In this document: in pieces, positions 1-6,939 of the stretch
Position numbering within the stretch: the first letter of the stretch is position 1
Layout of the letters: each line of letters opens with the position of its first letter
Source of the DNA: Akkermansiaceae bacterium
GTDB lineage: Bacteria; Verrucomicrobiota; Verrucomicrobiia; Verrucomicrobiales; Akkermansiaceae
Assembly: GCA_014379305.1 (NCBI GenBank)
Contig: JACMMB010000042.1
Span: forward strand, 1 to 6,939
Direction: 5' to 3'
Length of the DNA: 6,939 nt
Translations under genes and position numbers: made by a program
Notes under the pieces: generated by a model
What the model saw: only the letters and a program-made list of their open reading frames with translations
Database searches by the model: none
Told to the model about the DNA's origin: nothing

Positions 1-1
1 T

Positions 2-145
2 CTGGTCGCCCCCGGCACCGGAGATCTTAATATTTTCGTAAAAGTAAGCTCATACACCACCCAGATCGCCGCCATTGTTCCTGAGCCCGGAACCGCCCTA
101 CTTTCCCTGCTTTCCATTCCTTTCGCACTCCGCCGCAGAAGATAA
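2..145 (+). CDS. C-terminal end of a PEP-CTERM sorting-signal protein (5' truncated)
   Basis: An open frame enters from the left edge and ends at TAA 143-145, giving 47 residues. The tail has the three parts of a PEP-CTERM signal in order: a V-P-E-P-G motif (codons at 77-91), a short hydrophobic segment rich in Leu, Ser and Ala (codons 95-130), and a terminal run of four arginines (131-142). By family knowledge such proteins are exported, held in the membrane by this tail, and processed by an exosortase; many Verrucomicrobiota and Planctomycetes encode dozens of them. The upstream part visible here (ending in S-S-Y-T-T-Q-I) is compatible with the end of an extracellular beta-rich domain, but no domain can be named. 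The body of the protein lies outside the window, so its function is unknown. The call rests on the complete tripartite tail, not on length. Confidence 0.85.
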   Translation: MVAPGTGDLNIFVKVSSYTTQIAAIVPEPGTALLSLLSIPFALRRRR

Positions 146-206
146 AGGATGCCGGGTATCCTCCACGCCATTGACGCGCTGCTTTTCATAGTCTCCTCTC
201 TCCGTC

Positions 207-1973
<1,767 letters not shown>

Positions 1974-2005
1974 GTGTCCCCCTGCCGCACCATGCTCTAA
2001 AAAAC

Positions 2006-3970
2006 ATGATCACCCTAGCCCTGACCGGCGGCATTGCCACCGGCAAATCCACGGTCACCCGCCTTTTTCAGCACTTCGTCCCGGACATCGTCATTTTTGA
2101 TTGCGATGCCTCTGTCCGCAACCTCCTCGAATCCGACGAACAAATCACCGCCGAACTCAAAACGCTGTTTGGTCTTGGCATCATCGACCCTGAAACCGGT
2201 AAAATCATTCGTGAAAACCTCCGTCAGCAAGTCTTCGGAAACACTGAACAGCGCAAGCTTCTGGAGCGCGTCCTCCACCCCCACGTCCGGCAGGAATGTC
2301 TTGCCCTCCGCGCCCAAGCTGCTAAAGACGGGGCGCGGTGCTTCCTTGCGGATGTCCCGCTCCTCTTTGAAAACGGCTTCGATTTCGGCCAGACTCAGGC
2401 AATCACCGTCTCCACCACCCGCGCCACCCAGATCGCAAGACTCAAGGCCCGCAATGGCTGGGACAATTCCCTGATCGAGTCCATTCTCGCAGCACAGATC
2501 CCGCTTGAGGAAAAAATCGCCCGCGCGGACATCGTTTTTTGGAACGACGGCGCACCCGAGACCCTCACGGCCCAGGTCCAGCGATTCTGCAAAAATTTCC
2601 CACCACTTTCCATGTCAGACACCACCGAAAAAACACCCGAAGCTCCTGCGGGGGAAATCGCCACGGCGGTTGCCCAAGCTTCCACCAAGCAGGAACCCGC
2701 CACCTATCCGGTTCCGGAAAACATCAATCTCAACGACTTTCGCCTGAAATCCCTCTCGGAGCTTCAGGAACTGGCCGAGCAAATTCCTCCCCGCATCCAG
2801 GGCGGCATCTCAAAAACCCAGTTGATTTACGAAATCATCTGTTTCTTCGTTGCCAACGGCTCGAATGTTACCTGCGAAGGCGTCCTGGAATTTGGAAAAG
2901 AACACTTCGCCATGATTCGCGATCCGGAACGTTCCTTCCGTCAATCCCAGGATGATATCCACATCGGCGGTCCTGTCCTCACCAACGCGAACCTTCGTAA
3001 CGGCCAATTAATCAAGGTCAAAGTCCGCCCGCCCGTCCAGCGCGACAAATTTCTCACGACCGCCGAGATCCTCGAAATTGAAGGCAAACCCGCCGTCCAA
3101 TGGCAGGAGCCTACCGATTTTGACAAGCTCACCCCGATGTTCCCCGACAGTCGCATCCACCTAGAAGGAGAAGGAACCGAGTTTCTCGGCGTCCGCGTGA
3201 TCGACCTCATCGCTCCTCTCGGAAAAGGCCAGCGCGGCCTGATCGTCGCCCCGCCACGTGGCGGCAAAACCATCCTCCTCAAGCAAATTGCCAAATCGAT
3301 CAAGGCCAACAATCCCGAAGTCGAGCTCGTCATCCTGCTCCTCGACGAGCGGCCGGAGGAAGTCACCGACTTCGAAGAAACGGTCGGCGCCCGCGTTTAC
3401 GCCTCCACCTTCGATGAAGCGCCGAAGCGCCACGCCCAGGTTGCCGATCTAGTCATCGACCGCGCCAAGCGGATGGTCGAGCAGGGTAAACACGTCATTC
3501 TCCTTCTGGACTCGCTCACCCGCCTCGCCCGCGGCCACAACTCCGCCATGCAGGGCGGACCGATCGGCTCCGGCGGAGTCAGCCCCGCCGCCCTCCAGAA
3601 ATCCCGCAAATTCTTCGGCACCGCCCGCAACATCGAAAATGGAGGATCGCTCACCATATTGGCCACCGCCCTTGTCGAAACAGAATCCCGCCTCGACGAC
3701 GTCGTCTTCGAGGAATTCAAAGGCACCGGCAACATGGAAGTCCGCCTCGACCGCGAGCTCGCCGAGCGCCGCGTTTTCCCGGCCATCCACATCCCTCAAT
3801 CAGGAACCCGGAATGACGACCGGCTTTACCATCCCGACGAGTTCGTCAAAGTAATCGACGTCCGCCGCCAGCTTGCCGGACTGCCCATTGGCGATGCCAT
3901 AGAAACCCTGCTTAAAAACCTCAAAGGCACCAAAACCAACACCGAGTTTCTCCTCCGTGGTCTTCGATAA
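2006..3970 (+). CDS. Fused dephospho-CoA kinase (CoaE) and transcription termination factor Rho in one open frame
   Basis: A single 654-codon frame holds two complete proteins end to end. Residues 1-202 are CoaE, which phosphorylates dephospho-CoA in the last step of coenzyme A synthesis: P-loop GGIATGKST (8-16), acidic motif FDCD (Asp32/Asp34), LHP (His91) and DVPLLFE (116-122). The length matches a free-standing CoaE. Residues 203-654 are Rho, the hexameric RNA helicase that terminates transcription: an acidic Ala/Pro linker (203-240), N-terminal helical and OB-fold RNA-binding region (about 243-355), Walker A APPRGGKT (415-422), catalytic-region DERPEE (447-452), Walker B LLLD (499-502), Q-loop (512-525) and R-loop FKGTGNM (571-577). 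Met203 (ATG 2612-2614) looks like an ancestral Rho start, so separate Rho synthesis is possible. No stop lies in any forward frame across the junction. Both domain calls are near certain; whether the cell makes one protein, two, or both is unknown. Confidence 0.93.
   Translation: MITLALTGGIATGKSTVTRLFQHFVPDIVIFDCDASVRNLLESDEQITAELKTLFGLGIIDPETGKIIRENLRQQVFGNTEQRKLLERVLHPHVRQECLALRAQAAKDGARCFLADVPLLFENGFDFGQTQAITVSTTRATQIARLKARNGWDNSLIESILAAQIPLEEKIARADIVFWNDGAPETLTAQVQRFCKNFPPLSMSDTTEKTPEAPAGEIATAVAQASTKQEPATYPVPENINLNDFRLKSLSELQELAEQIPPRIQGGISKTQLIYEIICFFVANGSNVTCEGVLEFGKEHFAMIRDPERSFRQSQDDIHIGGPVLTNANLRNGQLIKVKVRPPVQRDKFLTTAEILEIEGKPAVQWQEPTDFDKLTPMFPDSRIHLEGEGTEFLGVRVIDLIAPLGKGQRGLIVAPPRGGKTILLKQIAKSIKANNPEVELVILLLDERPEEVTDFEETVGARVYASTFDEAPKRHAQVADLVIDRAKRMVEQGKHVILLLDSLTRLARGHNSAMQGGPIGSGGVSPAALQKSRKFFGTARNIENGGSLTILATALVETESRLDDVVFEEFKGTGNMEVRLDRELAERRVFPAIHIPQSGTRNDDRLYHPDEFVKVIDVRRQLAGLPIGDAIETLLKNLKGTKTNTEFLLRGLR
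2612..3970 (+). CDS. rho: Possible independently translated Rho from the internal ATG of the coaE-rho frame
   Basis: ATG 2612 is in frame with the start at 2006 and falls exactly where CoaE homology ends and the Rho N-terminal linker (M-S-D-T-T-E-K) begins. Initiation here would give a 452-residue Rho, slightly longer than the 419 residues of E. coli Rho because of the acidic Ala/Pro-rich linker. The preceding bases are C/T/A-rich without a Shine-Dalgarno, but that is equally true of every other start in this window, so it does not argue against initiation. Rho functions as a hexamer that RNA threads through, and six extra kinase domains would be unusual cargo, which makes a separate product plausible. 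This entry overlaps the fusion entry and is an alternative product, not an additional gene. Confidence 0.45.
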   Translation: MSDTTEKTPEAPAGEIATAVAQASTKQEPATYPVPENINLNDFRLKSLSELQELAEQIPPRIQGGISKTQLIYEIICFFVANGSNVTCEGVLEFGKEHFAMIRDPERSFRQSQDDIHIGGPVLTNANLRNGQLIKVKVRPPVQRDKFLTTAEILEIEGKPAVQWQEPTDFDKLTPMFPDSRIHLEGEGTEFLGVRVIDLIAPLGKGQRGLIVAPPRGGKTILLKQIAKSIKANNPEVELVILLLDERPEEVTDFEETVGARVYASTFDEAPKRHAQVADLVIDRAKRMVEQGKHVILLLDSLTRLARGHNSAMQGGPIGSGGVSPAALQKSRKFFGTARNIENGGSLTILATALVETESRLDDVVFEEFKGTGNMEVRLDRELAERRVFPAIHIPQSGTRNDDRLYHPDEFVKVIDVRRQLAGLPIGDAIETLLKNLKGTKTNTEFLLRGLR

Positions 3971-4099
3971 TTGATTCGGCCAAAAAAAACCATGCTTCCC
4001 GGTTTGATGGAAAAAAATCCCCAAGCGATGGAAAGAATGGGCACATGTGTCGATGCTGCTTGCCAATCCGCTGTTCCCGAACTTTTCTGACATTAGCTT

Positions 4100-4921
4100 A
4101 TGAAACCCCCTGAGCAGATTGTATGCAAGCCAACCCCTTGGTTCTTACTCCGCGCCGTGGCCATGCTCGCCATGTTCGGCGTCTTTTCCGTCCTCTTTTA
4201 TATCGACGGCACCACCGGCTATCGGAAGAAAAACCTGGAATTCTATCTTCACGCCGCCTTTCAGCCTGCCAGTGACCAATTTTCCAAAATGAACTCTGAG
4301 GGTCAGCTTACCCCGGCACAGTGGAAGGAGTTTGCAGACAAACAGGAAATCAAAGTGCCATCCGACCCCGAAGTCCTGCCGGTAGGAACCAAAGTCCCGA
4401 TCCCTTGGCCCGCAATCCTCAGGGATTACGAAAAAATGAAACCGCTTCAAGCCCATCTCCTGTGGCAGGAATACTCGGGCGAGATGAAAATGAATAAGAA
4501 TCCACCCGAACACCCCTTCGATGCCAAAAAAATCCACGAGCAGATAATCGTTTTTTGCATCTGTGCCGCACTATTTCTAGTGACCCTGTTTTTCCTGATA
4601 CGCACGATTTTCCGCTCCATCAGCGCCGATGATCAGGCGCTGACCACCCAGCAGGGCAAACGCATTCCTTACGCCGATATGAAAGTCCTCGATCTGAGGA
4701 AATGGGACACCAAAGGCATCGCCCTGATCGATTATGACGGCCAAGGCGGGCCTGGCCGTGCCCGCATCGACGGACTCACCTATGGCGGGTTCAAAAAGGA
4801 ACAGGACGAACCAGCCGAAAATCTGATGCGTAAAATCCGCGCCAATTTCTCAGGAGAAATCATCGAATACACTACCTTGGGGGAACCAAAATCGTCCGCG
4901 GCCAGCTCCGAAACCGCTTAG
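4100..4921 (+). CDS. Two-helix membrane protein of unknown function
   Basis: I do not recognise this 273-residue protein as a named family. It has a hydrophobic helix near residues 14-35, an extramembrane segment of about 110 residues (36-147), a second strong helix at 149-167 (I-I-V-F-C-I-C onward), and a C-terminal globular part (about 170-260). Arginines just after the second helix (168, 173) suggest that both termini face the cytoplasm and the 36-147 segment the periplasm. The C-terminal part has short alternating beta-like stretches (I-P-Y-A-D-M-K-V-L-D-L-R-K-W, then G-I-A-L-I-D-Y) and ends in a helix followed by a strand. That pattern recalls small PH-like domains of bacterial membrane proteins, but this is a weak inference. 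ATG 4100 comes 129 nt after rho; no Shine-Dalgarno is visible. No enzymatic motif was seen. Confidence 0.82.
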   Translation: MKPPEQIVCKPTPWFLLRAVAMLAMFGVFSVLFYIDGTTGYRKKNLEFYLHAAFQPASDQFSKMNSEGQLTPAQWKEFADKQEIKVPSDPEVLPVGTKVPIPWPAILRDYEKMKPLQAHLLWQEYSGEMKMNKNPPEHPFDAKKIHEQIIVFCICAALFLVTLFFLIRTIFRSISADDQALTTQQGKRIPYADMKVLDLRKWDTKGIALIDYDGQGGPGRARIDGLTYGGFKKEQDEPAENLMRKIRANFSGEIIEYTTLGEPKSSAASSETA

Positions 4922-5000
4922 AATCTGAATTATCAGCCCCTTTTCCCCGTTTGGCGGTTTTCATGATTGCCAAGCCAGCCTCCTAGGAAGTAACCGTTTT

Positions 5001-5026
5001 CAACACCAACTCACAACACTCAACAC
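5001..5026 (+). promoter_or_regulatory. C/A-rich untranslated leader of acpP with three CAACAC copies
   Basis: The 26 bases directly before the acpP ATG contain almost only C and A with a few T and no G. The hexamer CAACAC occurs three times (5001-5006, 5014-5019, 5021-5026). There is no Shine-Dalgarno. A G-free leader cannot fold stably, and A/C-rich unstructured leaders are known to favour initiation without a Shine-Dalgarno, plausibly through ribosomal protein S1. This fits a protein that is normally very abundant. The role is inferred; a convincing -10/-35 pair upstream was not found. Confidence 0.4.
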
Positions 5027-5269
5027 ATGTCAGACAAATCAATCGAAGAACGGGTTAAGGATATCATTGTGGATCAGCTCGGCGTCAGCGCCGACCAAGT
5101 CACTTCAGAGGCTAAGTTCGTAGAAGATCTAGGCGCGGATTCGCTGGATACCGTTGAGCTCGTCATGGCTCTTGAAGAAGAGTTCGACGTTGAGGTTCCT
5201 GATGACGAGGCGGAGAAACTCCAAGCCGTCAAGGATGTGGTTGATTTCATCACCAGCAAGAAAAGCTGA
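5027..5269 (+). CDS. acpP: Acyl carrier protein
   Basis: This 80-residue acidic protein carries growing acyl chains during fatty acid synthesis in the cytoplasm. The phosphopantetheine attachment motif is GADSLDTVELVMALEEEF, with Ser39 as the modified residue; the helix after it (residues 40-52) is the usual recognition helix for partner enzymes. Length, charge and the four-helix pattern match type II ACP throughout, so this is the housekeeping AcpP and not a polyketide or siderophore carrier domain. The apo form must be loaded from CoA by a phosphopantetheinyl transferase (not in this window), which links it to CoaE upstream. The gene has its own C/A-rich leader and a probable terminator 36 nt after its stop, so it is likely a separate, strongly expressed unit. 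Its coding strand is G-richer than that of the transporter and rho. Confidence 0.97.
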   Translation: MSDKSIEERVKDIIVDQLGVSADQVTSEAKFVEDLGADSLDTVELVMALEEEFDVEVPDDEAEKLQAVKDVVDFITSKKS

Positions 5270-5304
5270 TTGCGCGGGATGCGTTTTAATCCAATCCAAG
5301 GGTG

Positions 5305-5334
5305 GGTGCCGGAAAGGCTTCCGCCCTTTTCTTT
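5305..5334 (+). terminator. Probable intrinsic terminator after acpP
   Basis: A hairpin pairs CGGAA (5310-5314) with TTCCG (5319-5323) around the four-base loop AGGC. The stem extends outward through three further G-C pairs (5305, 5306, 5308 with 5324-5326), with single-base bulges at 5307 and 5309. The T-rich run TTTTCTTT (5327-5334) follows at once. It begins 36 nt past the acpP stop and lies before the next gene. The bulged stem is the reason for moderate confidence. Confidence 0.6.
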
Positions 5335-5360
5335 GCATAACGCGGCATCAGGTGGATACT
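5333..5360 (+). promoter_or_regulatory. Candidate sigma-70-like promoter for the 5435 gene cluster
   Basis: TTGCAT (5333-5338) and GATACT (5355-5360) are separated by 16 bases. The first matches the -35 consensus at three of six positions, the second matches the -10 consensus TATAAT at four of six. The pair sits just after the acpP terminator and about 75 nt before the next ATG, where a promoter is expected. A match this weak occurs often by chance; position is the main support. Confidence 0.25.
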
Positions 5361-5434
5361 CACTCGCCCCGGAGTCAAACGACCCGACTTAACCTATTCT
5401 CCATTCCGCAATCCGCGCGGACATAACCAATCTC

Positions 5435-5971
5435 ATGCTTAGCCAGGACGACATCCAATATGCCATGGAAACCACCCGTGTAATCCATGAACCCGATCAT
5501 CGCATCCAGACCTTTGGTGAAACACGTTTTGAATTCCAGCTCATTAGCGAGCTCATGGACCAGGTTGGAAAAGTCAGGATCCGCACCGGCGAGGTCGAGG
5601 CCATGAAGCCCCGCATCCTGCGTCCCGAACCGTATCGTAACATCGAACTTGAGGGATTCGATGCGACCGCGCGCGCGCGTTTCGAATCCTTGGTGGAACG
5701 TTTGAAGGAACAAGGCCGTGACCTGGCGTTTCTCCAGTACGGTTTCCGTTTCAAACGGGGCGCGGTGCATGAGGAGATTCTCACTGACTCGCTGGAAGCC
5801 GTGCGGGACCGCGTCATGGAGGATATTCGCCGCACCGGCAACCCCTCCCGCGCTGTCATCGAAGGCGTGGACGACACATGGGAAGTCTCTATTCTCAAAT
5901 TTTCCTGCGAGATGATTCTCCGTTCACACGAGATCAACGCCTTCGATTTCAAGCGCAAGGGACTGATCTGA
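5435..5971 (+). CDS. Conserved protein of unknown function (PVC-type small protein)
   Basis: This 178-residue soluble protein has no signal peptide or membrane segment. It is rich in charged residues and predicted mixed alpha/beta. Recognisable blocks are R-F-E-F-Q-L-I-S-E-L-M-D (residues 31-42), a central L-E-G-F (68-71), L-A-F-L-Q-Y-G-F-R-F (97-106) and a C-terminal V-D-D-T-W-E-V-S-I-L-K-F followed by D-F-K-R-K-G-L-I. From memory these blocks recur in proteins of similar length in Planctomycetes and Verrucomicrobia, but I cannot attach a function or a named family. ATG 5435 is the first ATG after an in-frame TAA at 5390-5392; a second ATG eleven codons in is possible but would drop a plausible N-terminus. 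No Shine-Dalgarno is present. It ends 15 nt before the LysM gene, so the two are almost surely co-transcribed, which hints at a link to envelope or lipid synthesis without proving it. Confidence 0.85.
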   Translation: MLSQDDIQYAMETTRVIHEPDHRIQTFGETRFEFQLISELMDQVGKVRIRTGEVEAMKPRILRPEPYRNIELEGFDATARARFESLVERLKEQGRDLAFLQYGFRFKRGAVHEEILTDSLEAVRDRVMEDIRRTGNPSRAVIEGVDDTWEVSILKFSCEMILRSHEINAFDFKRKGLI

Positions 5972-5986
5972 TATCTGCATCCGGAT

Positions 5987-6883
5987 ATGAAAATTTGGAT
6001 TTTCATAAAGATCATCGCGGGACTCGCCGTCGGCGGAGTGATCGCCTTCACCGCCGCCCTCGCCTACCATATTACCGTCAAGCCACTCGGCGGGATCTTC
6101 GAGAAAATCATCCCGGAGGCCGGCACCGTGCTTCGCACCCAGCCGGAAGAAGACTTTGCTAAAATGCTTGATGCCGCCGAAATGCCCGATTTCGAACCCG
6201 GCGACCGCGCTTTCCAAAAGGCCCACGAACTCATCGCCATGGGCCAGGTTTCCGAAGGACGCGAAAAACTCATGGCCATCGTCAATGTCTTCCCCTCATC
6301 TCCTGTCGCTCCGACGGCCCGTCGTATTGTGGGCGAAATGAACTTGGACGAAATCCTAGCCAGCAATTTCACCACCGGAAAATCCCAATACCAGGTGAAA
6401 CGCGGCGACTCTTACTTCGCCATCGCGGATCGCAACCAAACCTCCCTAGACATGCTCATGCACCTCAACGGCATGATGGAGCTGAAAAATCTACAGCCGG
6501 GCGATGACATTTTAACGATGCCGCTCAACTATCGGCTTCTCATCGAGCCACAACGGAAATCGCTTTCACTCTGGGACGGCGCCAAATTCGTCTGCGAATA
6601 CCCGATTCTCAGTATGGACGGAATTACCCTGCGAAATGGCAAGACCACCATCGCTTCACGTTTGGCGACCCTTGATGGAAAAAACGTGTTATCCACCGCC
6701 AAAAACTACCGCGCCGCGTCAAAATCGATACTCATAAAAAACCCGGCCGTCCGGATTTCATCCCCTGAAGAAGATCTGGAGAACCCGCCGCACGGAATTT
6801 TTCTCCTCGAAGCCGATATCGAAGAACTCTTCCTTCTCACCCGCACCAATAACGAGGTTGAAATACGCAAGACAACGAAATAG
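5987..6883 (+). CDS. Membrane-anchored LysM protein with a degenerate L,D-transpeptidase-like C-terminus
   Basis: This 298-residue protein starts with one hydrophobic helix (about residues 4-28) that would anchor it with the rest in the periplasm. Residues 65-125 are helical and TPR-like (A-F-Q-K-A-H-E-L-I-A-M-G-Q, then a second helix pair). Residues 135-178 form a LysM domain (Y-Q-V-K-R-G-D-S-Y-F-A-I-A, ending L-Q-P-G-D-D-I-L-T-M-P), which in this family binds the glycan of peptidoglycan. Residues 182-296 resemble a YkuD domain: the opening L-L-I-E-P-Q-R-K-S-L-S-L-W-D-G fits its first strands, and H-G-I-F-L-L-E-A-D-I-E-E-L (269-281) lines up with the active-site block H-G-C-I-R-L of L,D-transpeptidases. 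The catalytic Cys is Ile271 here, and the only Cys in the protein is far upstream (FVCEY), so crosslinking activity is unlikely. A wall-binding or scaffold role is inferred. The gene lies 15 nt after the 5435 gene. Confidence 0.85.
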   Translation: MKIWIFIKIIAGLAVGGVIAFTAALAYHITVKPLGGIFEKIIPEAGTVLRTQPEEDFAKMLDAAEMPDFEPGDRAFQKAHELIAMGQVSEGREKLMAIVNVFPSSPVAPTARRIVGEMNLDEILASNFTTGKSQYQVKRGDSYFAIADRNQTSLDMLMHLNGMMELKNLQPGDDILTMPLNYRLLIEPQRKSLSLWDGAKFVCEYPILSMDGITLRNGKTTIASRLATLDGKNVLSTAKNYRAASKSILIKNPAVRISSPEEDLENPPHGIFLLEADIEELFLLTRTNNEVEIRKTTK

Positions 6884-6916
6884 AAGAATCATACCGCTTG
6901 GACATTTCCCACCATC

Positions 6917-6939
6917 ATGGAACTTCTCGAATTTGAAAA
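6917..6939 (+). CDS. accA: Start of probable acetyl-CoA carboxylase carboxyltransferase subunit alpha (3' truncated)
   Basis: Only the first seven full codons and part of the eighth are in the window: M-E-L-L-E-F-E, then probably K. AccA proteins characteristically open with a short lead-in followed by L-(E/D)-F-E-(K/Q)-P, and this matches as far as it goes. AccA with AccD transfers the carboxyl group from biotin to acetyl-CoA, making malonyl-CoA for fatty acid synthesis, which would suit the nearby acpP and coaE. The start lies 33 nt after the LysM gene, consistent with one operon. Eight residues cannot settle the identity, so treat the symbol as provisional. Confidence 0.5.

Noticed and set aside
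146..162. Hairpin AGGAT/ATCCT with a seven-base loop just after the PEP-CTERM stop codon
   Set aside because: The stem is only five pairs and no T-tract follows, so it does not qualify as an intrinsic terminator.
3985..4006. AAACC/GGTTT repeat after rho as a possible terminator
   Set aside because: It has a five-pair stem with a nine-base loop and no following T-run.
3992..4090. A 32-codon reading frame (M-L-P-G-L-M-E-K...) in the gap between rho and the 4100 gene
   Set aside because: It is very short, its third codon positions are unlike the neighbouring C-ending genes, and it has no recognisable motif. Chance is the simpler explanation.
4967..4996. TTGCCA with TAACCG at 18-base spacing as an acpP promoter
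   Set aside because: The -10 candidate matches the consensus at only two positions, which is too weak to call.
5668..5679. Twelve-base alternating CG tract that could favour Z-DNA
   Set aside because: It lies inside a coding sequence as Ala/Arg codons in a C/G-rich gene; nothing else suggests function.

Overview
The window is a compact stretch of bacterial chromosome with every supported gene on the + strand. It looks like a member of the PVC superphylum, most likely Verrucomicrobiota. The grounds are a PEP-CTERM tail at the left edge, the coaE-rho gene order (recalled as adjacent in Chlamydiae), start regions without Shine-Dalgarno sequences, and a small conserved protein of a kind I associate with Planctomycetes/Verrucomicrobia. 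This placement is inference; no rRNA or marker tree is available here.

Layout: (1) 2-145, the C-terminal end of an exported PEP-CTERM protein. (2) 207-1973, a complete MsbA/ABCB-type half-transporter. (3) 2006-3970, one uninterrupted frame encoding a full dephospho-CoA kinase (CoaE) followed directly by a full transcription terminator Rho. (4) 4100-4921, a two-helix membrane protein of unknown function. (5) 5027-5269, acyl carrier protein, followed by a likely intrinsic terminator. (6) 5435-5971, a conserved protein of unknown function. (7) 5987-6883, a membrane-anchored LysM protein whose C-terminus resembles an L,D-transpeptidase (YkuD) domain without its catalytic cysteine. (8) From 6917, the first eight codons of what is probably accA.

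A metabolic thread links several genes. CoaE completes coenzyme A, CoA donates the phosphopantetheine carried by ACP on Ser39, and AccA (if correctly called) helps commit acetyl-CoA to the fatty acids built on ACP. The envelope genes (transporter, LysM protein, membrane protein, PEP-CTERM protein) are interleaved with these. Likely transcription units are the transporter with coaE-rho (32-nt gap), acpP alone (own leader and terminator), and 5435-accA (15- and 33-nt gaps).

The most notable feature is the CoaE-Rho open frame. There is no stop codon in any of the three forward frames across the junction, so a single-base indel would not explain it. The Rho half also departs from E. coli Rho at RNA-contact positions in both the primary site and the Q-loop. 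No CRISPR array, tRNA, rRNA, insertion sequence or phage gene was seen, and there is no gene-free stretch longer than 300 bases.
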